A stretch of 64,000 nt of DNA from Carallia brachiata. Taxonomy: Eukaryota > Streptophyta > Magnoliopsida > Malpighiales > Rhizophoraceae. Position 1 is the first letter of the stretch; the number at the start of each line of letters is the position of its first letter. The notes beneath the pieces were generated by a model. It saw nothing but the letters and a program-made list of their open reading frames with translations, was not told where the DNA came from and did no database searches. This document shows positions 23,303 to 35,300 of this stretch, in pieces. The DNA lies in NCBI GenBank assembly GCA_021464245.1, contig JADCRB010000036.1, forward strand, positions 5,442,372-5,506,371. Direction: 5' to 3'. The translations under genes were made by a program, and so were the position numbers.

Positions 23303-26300
23303 ATGAAGGGTTTGCCACTGCATGTTGTTGAAGATGTGCATGAAGGTATTGGAATAGGAAATGAAGCCAACCCTACAACTGGATTTGACTCTATGGTAGA
23401 CATAGAAATGGATATGGAAATGGAAGGAGAGACTATAGATGGCGGCGGCGGAGGCGACGGCTGTGGGGCTCACGGTAGAGAGATCTGGCTTGAAAGGGAG
23501 CAAGAAGACCTGTTAGACGTGAATGATGCTTCAATCTTCTACGCTGAATTCCCTCCGCTGCCGGATTTCCCTTGCATGTCATCATCTTCATCATCATCAT
23601 CAAATCCTGCCCCAGTCAAAGCCATGAGTTGCTCATCTTCATCATCATCGGCATCTTCTTCTTCTTCTTCTTCTTCTGCTGCTTCTTGGGCAGCTTTGAA
23701 GTCAGATGCAGACGAAGATATGGAGAGGTCATGTCATAATGGCCATCATCATAGCTATCATTATCATTTCCATCATAATAATTATGATCAACATGATCAT
23801 CAAGTGATGCATCCACAACAGCTGCCTTGTCTTCTACTGCCTCTATGGAGATACCTCAGCCGCCAACGATGACGACTGACCAACAAATTGATGCAGATGA
23901 TTGCATGGACATAATGGAGACCTTGGGCTGCATGGATCTCCTTGAAAACAATGATTTCTTTGACCCTTCCTCTATTTTTCAGTCTGATGATGAAAAACTT
24001 CTGGAGGATTTCCAACTTGTTCAGCAGGATTTCACGCAACAAGAGCAGCAGCAGCAGCAGCAGCAGCTTCAGCCTCACGCTCAACAGAAAAATGAAGAGT
24101 GGACGATGCCGCCAAGTAAAAATAACGAAGACACCCAACATGGAGATGAAGGAGTAGGAAAAGAAGCAGCAGCCGCAGATGATCTGGCCATGGTGTTCTT
24201 TGAGTGGCTCAAGAGCAACAAGGAGTCGTTTCCGCTGAAGATTTGAGGAAAGTCAAAATCAAGAAAGCCACAATTGAGTGTGCCGCCAGGCGATTGGGTG
24301 GCGGTAAAGAAGCTATGAAGCAGTTGCTGAAGCTTATTCTTGAATGGGTTCAAACAAACCATCTACAGAAAAGGAGAACTACTAAAGCATCATCGTCATC
24401 ATCAAATCTTCCATGTCAGTACCAAGACCCTCTCCAAAACCCTAGCCCTGATAACCCTATTCTAAACCCCAATCTGAATTGTACTAATTCCACCCCACCT
24501 GACCGATCAAACCCTTGTTTCACCCAGTCCCCTTGGATAGCACCGGCAACGACTTATGTTGCCGACCCGGCAACGGTGGTGCCGGGTTTTCCACCCATGG
24601 TTGGGTATATGGGCGATCCTTATACAAACGGAGCATCTAACATTAATGGCCACCCATACCCACCACCTCCGGCTGATTATCACATGCTTGATTCCGCCCC
24701 GTCTTGGCCAGGATCACAATTTGCAGTGCCTCCTCATTACACCCCATTTGCGGAAAATAATCTCCACCACTCAGCTCCGCCGCCACACCCTCCACCTACC
24801 TTCGCCGGTTATGGAAATCAGTACCCATATCAGTATCCTCCAGGCCAGGCAGAGAGGTTTGTGGGTCTAGGTTCCTCAGCTACCAAAGAGGCAAGGAAGA
24901 AGAGAATGGCTAGACAGAGAAGGTTTTTGTCGCATCACAGGAGTCAGAGCCACCACAGGAGCCAGGAACAACAAAATCAGATAGCAGACCCGCATGCAAG
25001 TTTTGGAATTGGAAATGACAATGGCGCCCCATTGGGTCAAGCCAACCCCGGCAATTGGGCTTACTGGCACACAACCACCTCTCCGGCCCCTGTTGCCGTT
25101 TCGCCAGCTCCACCAGTGCTTCCTGCAGATGCACAACCTGCCCCATCGGCAGATCGGCCGGCCATGCAATTGCAAGCTCAGCATTATCAACGGCAGCTGG
25201 CTTCAGAGAGGCGGCAGGTGGAAATTTTTCTTTTTCCTCAAAAGTCCTTTTTTTTTTTAATGGTCTTTTCATTTTTTGCACTTACCTATTATAATTAACA
25301 GTAAAAATTTTTGGTGGACAGAAAAGATTTCTCTATTGTATTTATATATGTTTTTTTTTATAATTACGAATATTTATTACGTAACTATACAATTACAATA
25401 ATAAAAAATGGTAAAAAAAATATTATTATTTTTTTTATTTCACATTTTTTTCTTTATAATTATATAAAAAATGATCATATGGAAAAAATGCACAAATAAA
25501 AACGCGTGAGACACAATAGAAAATTTTTAATTACCCATATAACGGAGCCTAATTACCAAATGGTGATCAATTAAACTCTATCCTTTTTTTTTTCGGTCCA
25601 GTATGTCTCAATTAAATGTGCATGGTTTTTTTTTAAGGGATGGAAACCTGAGAAGAACTTGAGGTTTCTTCTACAGAAAGTGTTGAAGCAGAGCGATGTG
25701 GGTAATCTTGGGAGGATAGTATTGCCAAAGGTACTGACTTTTTCGCGTCTCTCTTCTTTTCTGCTAAATGCTAATCAATCGCTTTGTTTATTGACCCTTC
25801 ACCATTTTTTTTTTGTTTTTTTGAATTCGACTATTCGCCAGAAAGAAGCGGAAACCCATCTTCCAGAACTAGAGGCAAGAGACGGAATTTCCATTGCCAT
25901 GGAAGATATAGGGACTTCTCGTGTTTGGAACATGCGCTATAGGTATTCTAGATTCTATATATAGAACCGAACATTTATTAGTACTTTCATATTAATACTC
26001 CGAAACTAAATCTCTGCTTCTGGCATTTTTGTCTTTTTCCCTTCGTGGAGTTTCAGATTCTGGCCCAACAACAAAAGCAGGATGTATCTACTCGAAAATA
26101 CAGGTGGGTGTTTAAGTTAAGTTAATTCTTCTTTTGTCTTATGACGACTTATCTTGATTTGGGCATCTGGGTAACAATACTTTTGTTGTTTCAATTGAAA
26201 TTCTTTGATTTCAGGAGATTTTGTGAGAACAAATGGGCTTCAAGAAGGGGATTTCATAGTCATCTACTCTGATGTTAAATGTGGCAAATATGTAATGCAT

Positions 26301-26544
26301 CCTTCCTTTTTGTTTCTTAATTTTATGAGTTTATTAATTGTTTCATATTTTGGCAAGTCAATGCTAATTTGAGAATGTATTTGACCAGTTGATACGAGGA
26401 GTGAAAGTACGGCATCCAGGGCCGAAAGCAGAGAACAAGAGGTCCGGAAAATCTCTGCGAAATTGGCATGCAAGCTCTCCTGGTTCGTCATCAAAGCCCA
26501 TTCCTCAAACCCAAACCCAACCCCAAACTAAAACTGTAAAGTAG
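23303..26544 (+). CDS. ABI3: ABI3/VP1 B3-domain transcription factor (two frameshifts in exon 1)
   Basis: Seed maturation and ABA-response regulator. Exons: 23303-25217, 25638-25730, 25842-25942, 26057-26103, 26215-26291 and 26389-26544; all introns are GT-AG with matching phases. Domains in order: acidic A1 activation region ([24 protein letters not shown]; Ser runs); B1 ([16 protein letters not shown], then [17 protein letters not shown] and [14 protein letters not shown]); Pro-rich stretch; B2 nuclear-localisation region ([20 protein letters not shown]); and a complete B3 DNA-binding domain (exons 2 to 6, [20 protein letters not shown] to [11 protein letters not shown]), which binds RY/CATGCA sites. 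Exon 1 changes frame twice, each time by the equivalent of one lost base: once between 23794 and 23872, and once at 24226-24227, inside B1 (GAG-TC-GTT). Corrected length would be about 796 residues. The intact remainder argues for sequence error or very recent damage. Confidence 0.9.
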
Positions 26545-28796
26545 AGGGGAGAGGAGCAATCAAGCAAATCCAGCATCCTTTTGTCTAGTATGTCAAATTC
26601 TATCTCATTTTAAAATGTATGGACAAATGGACGATGAGGATCTTTTTGGGGCAGTCTGTAGGGAATCTTAGAGTCTCTGCACATCTCTCCAACAAGCCCC
26701 CACTTTTGGTTCCCCAGTCAAAAGTAAAATTGTAGGTGCATCATATCCAGATCACAAAGGCCGAGGCTTTTTAAGAAGGAGGGTTTATGGCTTAGGGGAC
26801 AATGCATTATTGAGGTCTTTTGCTCTGGTTGGCTCAGTAGGTCGTCTAATGCTTTGAGAAGCACTTGTTATGAAATATTGTTGCTTTTGGGCTATGTTAT
26901 TGTGCGTGACATGTTGGGGGTGTAATATTTTTGTTGGGGCTGCCCCCATTAATTTTGTTCATGTTTTAGTATAGTAGTGTGTACTACAACGTTTGTGCTT
27001 GTTAATTGGTAACGTACTATTTGTACCGTTTTCATATATAAAATAAAAGGCTTATATATACACTAGAGGATTATGTCATTGTGCCTCTATTTTAAAAAAA
27101 AAAAAAATTTCAAAATTCGAACTCAATATCTTCAACCATAAAAACGGTTCTAATAAATTGTGCTTACCGTCAAGTAATTAAGCGCTTCAATTTCATGCGA
27201 GAACGATCTACAATAAAATAAATTTTTTTATTCAAATTCTCGAACTATCTAATTTCATTAGAACAACAGTTGCTTTATTGCTATGAGTAGGAATTAGTCT
27301 CGCATACAAAACGTGCAAGAATATCTGATGTAAGGAACAATAAAAATTAATAACTTATGATGGTTGTATTTATTAAAAAAAAAAAAAAAACCTATAGCTG
27401 GATGGAAACGAGTGGGTGAAATTCAATCTGGAGAATATTAAGGAACCATAGGCGGCTAAGACAACAGACGGTGTCATTGAAAACTTGATCATTTGGCTAG
27501 AGTCTCGTCCAAATTTATTGATGTACTGAAAACAGCTCTGCTTGCTATCGATTGGACTGTATAAATCTCCAAGCTGCTGTTTCTAACACGGTTGTGCTGT
27601 AATTCACCTATCATCTATAGGGGCGATATGCAAGTTTTGGATATTTTCTGGGCTTTGAGAATTTGTTGTTTATCTTTATATCAAACGACAAAGAACACGA
27701 AAACAGCAGCGCCCGAGAATTATCGTCACAGATACCAACAATTCCCTATTATCCCCATTTGCGTAATGGTGATGAATGCTAATGTTTTGTTGGTATCCGA
27801 CGTGCGGTTGCTAGACATTAATGTTAAAGAAGACGTGAGATATAATACACTCGATTGCGAACACGACAAAGGAAGATACGTACATTTTATTAATGCTCAA
27901 AATAGAAAAGCTATGATGACAAGCCAAACGCCAACTGAAGGCATTTTTGGTGGCCTTGGTGGTAAGTACAAAACTTTGCATTTTTTTTAGACTTTTTTTT
28001 TCTTTCTTCTAACAGTTTCATTAAAAAATAAAAAGAAGTATCATTCCCTCAAAAAAGGAAAAAAAAAAAAAGCCATTGTGCATTGTAATGTTAATGACCT
28101 CAGCTTGGCTCATAAGGCTCATAAATGTTACAGGCGAAAAAAAAAAAAAAACAAAACCTCCTAGAAGAGTCATAATGTATTAAAAAGCATAAAAATAATA
28201 GTGGTCGGTTGAATTGGAACGTCATTGCATTACACACATGTGATGTAGTTGACTATGTTGTTGATGCCCATATTATGCAAACATTTATGGCTTCCAAACC
28301 TTTCCGATATATAATATATCTACTCCGTTATTAAAAAAAAAAAAAAAAAGGAAAACCTTCTACAGTGTATGAATTGATGACCTGCTAAAAAAAAAAGTCA
28401 GCGGACATATTGTTGACGCCAATCCTTTTTGACCATTCACTGTTTCTTTTATTTCCTATTCGTTTCCGGCAACGTTTGTGTTTCCTTATAGATGATGAAG
28501 GAAATGTTCTTATCTTTGGTTTTTTTTTTTTTCTTTTTTTGACACCAGAATATGTGTAAAATATGATCTTTTTATCCGCTTAAGAGGTCCATGCCTCATT
28601 CCTATAAATTTTATTACTAAGATTAGAGCCTCACATCTTTATTATTGTTATTAAAATTCAAAATCTCTAAAAGAATAATTTTATTTCCTAATTATTAGAT
28701 ATCCCCTAAAAAATTATAAGATATGAGTTTTAGTTATCTTAAATTCAGCAATTTCCGTCTTTCGTATATACATTAATGACGGTCAGTTACCACTAA

Positions 28797-28832
<36 letters not shown>

Positions 28833-29760
28833 TTGGATCTTCGACATGGAAAATTGTCAATTGATTGAATATCATTATCATTCAAAACCAAAAGCATACT
28901 GCTAAATCTGGACCCTAACAAATTATCCAACCGTACTTTGCATTGATTTCCCTTGATAAGTGTGTCTAATTTTTTTTTTTTTTTTTACTTTTTAATTCCT
29001 GGTAGGTGTATTGCTGGCTTCCTTTTTCCTTTTTTCTTTTTTTTTTCCACCTAATGTAGACTATTACATCTTTGAAAAAGAAAAAGTAGCTACGCTGACT
29101 CCAAAGGCAGTCAGGCCCCCAACGCGAGGCCAACGGACGCCAATTTTATTCTTCGCCAAAACCAGAGACATTTGAGCGGGAGGGCGAGGTAGTTCATGGA
29201 AGCCAAGAGGATCGTATGTGAATTTGGGCTTTAATAACCACGGATTGTTTTAGCACGGGGCCCATCCTTGTGGGCTTCTAGACGGTGATTCTGCTAATTA
29301 GTTTGGGCTGAGCCTGGGCTCACAGAGAGTTGAACCGCCGCATTTGAAGCCACCTTCGTCCCCCACTTTGTTCTTTTGTCGGCGTCTTCAGTGTTTTTAA
29401 CTTTGATGTTTGTTTTTCTTATTCATTTTTTATGAAATTTATTTATAATTTTATATTATAAAAATTTATTCAATTATTTTTCACCTAAAAATTTACTATA
29501 AAAATTTATCCATTTACGTAAATTTCATTTATTATGTACTAGAAGACTATTTTTACTTCAATTTGGAGTTTTAATTTAACACCTAATACCTTGACTCCCT
29601 TTGTTTTGGATTCATGATCATATTCTTAGTAACTCCATTGATTTCAATGTCTTGTATATTGAACAGATTGGTTTTTTTCTTTTCCCAGTCATTGTCAAAA
29701 CATGAAGAAGAACAACAATAAATATGGAAACAGTTCAATTTGATCACCCCTTCTTACTAG
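26545..29760. other. Spacer between ABI3 and the receptor-kinase pseudogene
   Basis: Begins with the ABI3 3' flank (AATAAAA near 27041). Holds several A and T runs and an ATT microsatellite at 28797-28832. A 132-codon open frame at 27592-27990 has no domain or family resemblance I can see. The part at 29090-29400 is GC-balanced and may be low-copy, but shows no exon pattern. Confidence 0.45.
28797..28832. repeat. ATT trinucleotide microsatellite
   Basis: About twelve uninterrupted ATT units. Confidence 0.85.
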
Positions 29761-31177
29761 CTAATTGGATTGTTCTGGCATTTGAAAAAGAAGAGTGCAA
29801 CAGTAAAAAAGAAGCAGAAAAGCTTGTGCTGTTGCTTTGCTGTGTGGGTACGGCTGTGGCGATGAGTTGTTGCAGCTTTTCTGTTGATTGTTGGCTGAAG
29901 AATCATTGGGAAGCAACAGCAACATGGCAACTTTCAAGCATTCCTCTCTGTCCTGTCTTATTTCCTTGAGCATGGCAGACATGTCTCTCATTGAAGGCCT
30001 GTCGTTAGGGGAAGGATTTATACAGAGCAAAGCCACTCCTAATGTCTGCAACATCTCCTCCATCTCTATCTCCAGTCGAGCCTGCAAGCTTTCGTCTAGC
30101 ACTTCAATGCCACCTAATCTCTTCTACCTCACCCAATCTACTCTGTGCAGCCCGTCTGGTATGGTTGGATCGATCGATTGCGTTCCTGTCAGCACTTCTA
30201 GCACCCCCAAACCATAGCTGTACACATCACTTTTTTCTTTTATCTTCATCATGTACCCGTACTCTTTAGATGCAAATACAAACAATTTGTGTAATTAAGA
30301 TAGATATTAGTTATGATCAGGAACTTAAAGTAGTTACTTTGAATTTGTCTAAAATGGAAGTAAATTTCGTAAGCATTGTGATCTAACCTAGTGCAATGTA
30401 ACCATAGGAGCCAACAATGATGGCTGAAGGCCGAGCGAAATCTCCATTATCAACGAGCTTGGCAAGCCCAGAGTCAGTAATATAGGGGTTTAGATTTCGG
30501 GCCGATGAGAATGTTGTTGGACTTAATGTCCCTGTGGACAATGGGAGGAACATAATCATGGTACAAGTAAGCAAGACCCTGTGCTGCCTCCAAGACAATC
30601 CGATACCTCACTTCCCATTCCAGGCAACCGCCGCTTCACTCGTGAAGTAGATTGCCTAGGCTTCCATTGGGCATATAATCATACATAAGCAAACTCATTT
30701 TTCTATTCCAACAGCAACCTAGGAACCTAACAATGTTTTTGTGGCAGATTGATCCTAGTGTTTTTGCCTCGGCAGAAAAGGAATCGTGAACATCGGTAAC
30801 TCCTAGCTTGTAATTGTGGCACTTGTGTCCTACGGTGCTTGTTGTCGGCTAGAGCTTTTTCACTGCAATGACTTCTCCATTTTCTAATTTTGCACTATGT
30901 GCAATTCCTGAGCATCCTTTTCCTACTATATTGGCTTCTACCAAACATTTTAAAACTTGATCGACTGAAAAGTTTAGCTTCTGGAATGGAGTGAATTGCC
31001 AGGGCCACGAGTCCCCTTAAGCCTCTGATTCACAATCATCTGCTATCAATTTTCAGGCACGTACGAGTGTAATAATGCCAAAGCTTGCCAAGGCTATAAT
31101 CATGGTTACAAATAATGCAGTGGCCAGTTTGAGCATTGGTGATTGCTTGAAACCATGACCATTTGGCATGCCCATGG
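29761..31177 (-). pseudogene. LRR receptor kinase (RGI/RCH type) pseudogene, transmembrane and kinase part
   Basis: The minus strand reads, from 31177 down: a transmembrane helix (LATALFVTMIIALASFGI), the glycine loop and lysine (EANIVGKGCSGIAHSAKLE, then VIAVKKL), the catalytic HRD ([12 protein letters not shown]), an ITDSGLAKL segment where DFG has become DSG, GSYGYIA, an apparent phase-1 intron (30264-30387), EKSDVYSYG, and the C-lobe GVALLCINPSPNDRPSMRD. The frame is broken by stops, for example after NLLHE and in VDWVR-stop-KRLGG, and by shifts between the open segments 29761-30102 and 30383-30598. Sequence resemblance is to subfamily XI LRR kinases of the RGF-receptor/RCH group. The retained intron shows that it arose by DNA duplication, not retroposition. 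It continues beyond the retrotransposon at 35301. Confidence 0.85.
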
Positions 31178-31556
31178 TGATGTAAGATCAGTATCAAGAA
31201 GACGATTATTAGTTGGAAAAATTGAAATTTATTCAACTTATACTGAAACAATACAAACACACAACAAAAGTAAGAACAACAACAGTGGAATCCACCACTA
31301 GCCAGATGGAATCTACCACTAACACTCAAACAGAGTTTTCAATCTTTTTCTCAATACAAATCACAGCTTCAACACAACAGAATAGGAGTAGTATTTGTAG
31401 AATACAATTTCAGAAAAAGACAAACAGTAGAAAGCATGCTTAAGACAATAATAAATACTGAAAATGACCCAATAGGATTTGACAAAAACTTAATTAGATT
31501 TTATCCTCCTATAATAATATTTGCCAAATCTTTTCTTGTTTTTCCTGTCTGGATCA
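31178..31556 (-). repeat. 3' LTR of the Ty3-type element
   Basis: Downstream LTR in the minus-strand orientation. It is 379 bp and flanked outside by CATGG. It matches 34917-35295 with about 17 substitutions by eye. Confidence 0.92.
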
Positions 31557-32841
31557 TTCCCTCCGGGTTGAAAATAACTCAACTCCGACGAATGAGACTG
31601 TAGGTACTGGGACAACAAGGTGGGGTCCAGGGAGTGGAACTCAGTCTCAGCGATCCAAGTTGCATCTGATGCTGGACAATCTTTCCACTTGGCAAGAAAA
31701 TGACGAAATCCACCATCAGAAGAAGCAACCAGCTCATCATCAAGAACAACATCAATCACATCTCGTTGTGGTGGGAGGACTGATGGCTTGGGCACAAGTG
31801 GACCTGTAGAGAGACTAGAAGAAATAGGAGGCTCGAAAGTGCCTCGGTAAGGTGATAAATCTTCAACATTGAAAACATGATTAATATTCATGTCAGCAGG
31901 TAAATCAAGTAAGTATACATTAGGTCCCATTTTCTGAACAATAGGGAAAGGGCCAATGGCTCGAGCATGCAGTTTCTTAAAAGAGTGTTTCGGATAACGC
32001 TCAGGTCGAATGCGAACCATGACATAATCACCTACATTGAAATCAATAGCCCTACGATGCACATCAGCAGCAAGTTTATAATCATTATTACTTAATGCAA
32101 TTTTGCGTCGTATCTCAGCATGCAACTCATGGATGTGTCAGGCAAAATTTTTAGCAGGCTCAGATGAACGATATCAGGGGGAAGGGGAATGAGGTCAATA
32201 GGTGTACGAGGGGAATATCCATGCACAATCTCAAAAGGACTCTTGCCAGTAGTTCGATTAACCGAATTATTATAAGCAAACTCAGCAGTAGGCAAGATCA
32301 AATCTCAATTACCCTGTTTATCCCCTACAAGGCATCGAAGCAAATCTCACAGACTACGATTGACAACTTCAGTTTGGCCATCAGTTTGGGGATGAAAAGC
32401 AGAGGAAAATTTCAAAGTGGTGCCAAAAAATTTCCAAAGTGTTTTCCAAAAGTAACTGACAAATTTGACATCACGATCTGACACAATAGGAACTAGGTAA
32501 ACCATGCAATTTGATAACTTCCCTGAAGAACAATTTAACAACATGACACGCATCTGTGGACTTGTTACATGGAATGAAATGTGCCATTTTAAAGAACTTA
32601 TCCACAACAACGAAATAGAATCATGACCTAGTAAACCAAGAACGAAATCCATACTCACATCTCTCCAAGGCGCATGTGGAATGGGAAGAGGGGTGTACAG
32701 ATCAGTATTATTCCTTTTAGTTTTGGCAACTTGACATGTGCGACACTGTGATAAGAAAAGGGGTGTACAAATCAGTATTCTTCAACAAGTGCAATGGTCT
32801 TATCTCTACCTAAATGTCCAACTAATCCACCTGTATGCATC
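31490..32841 (-). pseudogene. Integrase and chromodomain remnant of the Ty3-type element
   Basis: Open segments on the minus strand, separated by stops or shifts, spell an integrase: HTGGLVGHLGRDKTIALVEE (zinc-binding half), CRTCQVAK (the second half), DVSMDFVLG (core with the first Asp), IVSDRDVKF (second Asp), FHPQTDGQTEVVNRSL (region of the Glu), EFAYNNSVNRTTGKSPFEIV, the RPERYPKHSFKKLHARAIGP C-terminal fold, and a final chromodomain (GGFRHFLAKWKDCPASDATW). The chromodomain assigns it to chromoviruses. The longest clean segment is 31490-32125, which runs into the LTR. Confidence 0.85.
31557..31566 (-). other. Polypurine tract of the Ty3-type element
   Basis: On the minus strand CCGGAGGGAA abuts the 3' LTR that begins TGATCC. 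This is the expected position of the plus-strand primer. Confidence 0.7.
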
Positions 32842-33734
32842 TCACATTGAAATAGGAGTTCTTCAAATTTGGACATGTAATCAGTCACACTAGAAGTCAA
32901 TTGCTTTAGATTTAAGAGTTGCTCGAATAACTGACTCCTATGAAAAGTGGGAATGTATTTTCGTTTTAATTTCATTTTCATAACTGTCCACTGAGTGACT
33001 GGTGGTTCTCCTAGACATTCCATGTTACGTTGTTCATTTTGCCAAAATTTCTTTGCAGCGCCCACAAGTTTTAATTTAGCAAAACGGACAAGTTCGATAT
33101 CAGTCATGTCATACCACTCAAAATAATCTTCTAGACTATCCAACCAATCCATGAATACGTTGGGATTTAAAGTACCATCATATTCATGTGCATCAAGTTT
33201 GACTCATTTGGTGACATCATGATAGTCTCAATGACCATGTAGAGGTGGTTGTCTAGGGAATCTTTCATTTCTACCAAATTCATTAACTCTATCAGGCAGA
33301 TCAAAAATTGGGTGGTCATGTTCAGGTCTACGAGGTGCTCTGAGTGTATAATGGTAGTTTGTGGGATAGTCTTGGGGAAAATTATGACCTTCACCTACAG
33401 GCTGTTTAGATTCAAATGCAGTTTGAATATTTCCTTCAGGTGGGAATCTGACAGTAAGTATAGGAGTGACATGATTTATTTGATTACTGTGAGGGACAGG
33501 AGTGGATATTTGGGCGTGAATAGATCCTTCCGCAAATTGCGGTGACTCATGAGATTGCCTAACAGACTCAAGTTGTTCAATTCGATTTGTCAACTGCTGG
33601 ACTGCCCCGATGAGATTTTGCATTTGGGATTGTAAGATTTGGTTTTCTGGTGGGTTGTGAGGTTGGGAAGTAGAGGTTTTTTCGGTTTCTTTGTTGGTTA
33701 CCATTTTTTTTTTCAAATATGCTGAGATAGACAC
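32842..33734 (-). pseudogene. Gag remnant fused to integrase
   Basis: An N-terminal segment (33228-33734) carries a coiled-coil-like stretch (LQSQMQNLIGAVQQLTNRIE). A frame change near 33200 leads to the retrotransposon gag core (MDWLDSLEDYFEWYDMTD; KLVGAAKKFWQNEQ; YIPTFHRSQLFEQLLNLKQL; VTDYMSKFEELLFQCE). Right after QCE the frame enters the integrase zinc-binding motif with no zinc knuckle, protease or reverse transcriptase between them. A single internal deletion created this gag-integrase fusion. Confidence 0.8.
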
Positions 33735-34902
33735 TTATTACAAAAAGTAATAACGTTTATAAAATGATACTGATGCACACGAAAACTACAAATTACAATG
33801 TGAGGTAAATATCATAGAACATCATTAATAGGTCAAGATAATAAATGGGCATAAATAATGGTGACATTAATGGTAGTGAGCAGACGATCAATAAATGGGT
33901 GAACACAATGATAAACAGAGAAGGACAGGTGAAATATCGTGAGCTTCAACAGCAGTAAAATGGCAGATTTTTTTTTTTTTTCAAACAGATATTGACGTGA
34001 GACCAATACTTGCTTACTGATCTAACAATACTGACAAGATATTAATAAAATTTTCAATGTAAAAGATAGACCATACGAGAAGCATTAACTTATACTGGTA
34101 AGTCTCTATAATTGATCAGCCAATGGTGCTTTTGTTGAAATCAATTGCTGCAACCATTTTAGTTTTCCCTTGAGTCTGTCTTACACAATAATAGCAGAAA
34201 AATAGTAAGGAAATAAAATCACAAAAGTTGAGTGGGGGGTATTCCTGTTTTCTCCGCCAAGATGAACGGCGCACTGTTGAAACAAACAACGGCGGCAGAA
34301 AGAGGAGCTCGGTGGTCGGCGGTGGGAGCTAGGCTCCGGGGCTGGTCGGGGAAGGCCAGGGGAGGCCGAGCTGGCGCTTGAGTAGCGTCGGTGAGGCTTT
34401 GGACAGCCCTGACGCGTGCAAACGTGGCGGAGAACAAGAAGGATAAGTTGGTCGGCGACGGAAAGTCAAAGAACAGACCTTCCAATGGCCAAAAATGGAA
34501 GATCGGAGGGCTCTGACTCCGTCTGGATGGGTTTCGTTCGTCGGAGACGAAGGACAAAGCGGCGGCGAGCGGCAGCGGGGTGTGGAGCAGCGGGCTTTAG
34601 GCGCTTCCCCGGAGTGATTCCAGCGCGTGGGTCCCGGAAATGGACAGATCGGCGAACAAAAAAACCAGAAAAGGTGGGTCTTAATTTCCGGCGAGTGGTC
34701 GACCGTCAACCGACGAGCGGCGGCGGGTGGCTGGCAGTGACTTTCCGGCGAGTTGCAGCAGAACAGATGCAGGTTCTTCGATTGGGTTTTGTTTTCTTTC
34801 TTTTTTGCTATTTTTTTATTTTTATCAGATTGGGTCTTGGGTTATGGATGTTTGGGTGGACAGGAATATGACAGTTTGGGTGGCTTCTTGGATCGGAAGT
34901 TT
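33735..34902 (-). other. 5' leader of the Ty3-type element with a GC-rich block
   Basis: About 1.2 kb between the primer-binding site and gag. The part at 34240-34760 is markedly GC-rich compared with everything around it and is open on both strands (34219-34709 minus, 34416-34871 plus). The encoded peptides are Pro/Arg/Ser-rich with no domain I recognise, so I treat it as leader or captured sequence, not a gene. Confidence 0.5.
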
Positions 34903-34914
34903 GCTCTGATACCA
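34903..34914 (-). other. Primer-binding site (initiator Met tRNA)
   Basis: Minus strand TGGTATCAGAGC, two bases from the CA end of the 5' LTR. This is the usual plant retrotransposon primer site. Confidence 0.9.
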
Positions 34915-34916
34915 AT

Positions 34917-35295
34917 TGATGTAGGATCAATATCGAGAAGACGATTATTGGTTGGGAAAATTGAAATTTATTCAACTTATACTGAAACAGTACAAACACA
35001 CAACAAAAGTAAGAACAACAACAGTGAAATCCACCACTGACCAGATGGAATCTACCACCAACACTCAAACAGAGTTTTCAATCTTTTTCTCAATACAAAT
35101 CACAGCTTCAACACAACAGAATAGGAGTAGTATTTGTAGAATACAATTTCAGAAAAAGACAAACAGTAAAAAGCACGCTTAAGACAACAATAAATACTGA
35201 AAATGACCCAATAGAATTTGACAAAGACTTAATTAGATTTTATCCTCCTATAATAATATTTGCCAAATCTTTTCTTATTTTTCCTGTCTGAATCA
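34917..35295 (-). repeat. 5' LTR of the Ty3-type element
   Basis: Upstream LTR in the minus orientation, 379 bp, with the CATGG target copy at 35296-35300 outside and the primer-binding site inside. Confidence 0.92.
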
Positions 35296-35300
35296 CATGG

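Larger units (their letters stand above)
31178..35295 (-). mobile_element. Non-autonomous Ty3/gypsy LTR retrotransposon (chromovirus-like), 4118 bp
   Basis: Two 379-bp LTRs (31178-31556 and 34917-35295) start TG and end CA. They are flanked by an exact 5-bp target duplication CATGG (31173-31177 and 35296-35300), so the insertion lies inside the receptor-kinase pseudogene. Orientation is minus: the primer-binding site TGGTATCAGAGC, matching initiator methionine tRNA, is next to the right-hand LTR, and a purine tract GGAGGGAA is next to the left-hand one. Internal coding keeps gag, an integrase and a C-terminal chromodomain, but protease, reverse transcriptase and RNase H are gone, so the element must have moved in trans if it moved in this form. 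By hand I count about 17 differences between the LTRs, mostly transitions. Confidence 0.93.

Noticed and set aside
27592..27990. 132-codon open frame downstream of ABI3
   Set aside because: Begins at a non-ATG codon, has irregular composition and no known domain, and shows no promoter or splice support.
34416..34871. 151-codon plus-strand open frame in the retrotransposon leader
   Set aside because: Arg/Gly-rich product of a GC-rich block with an equally long antisense frame; no domain.
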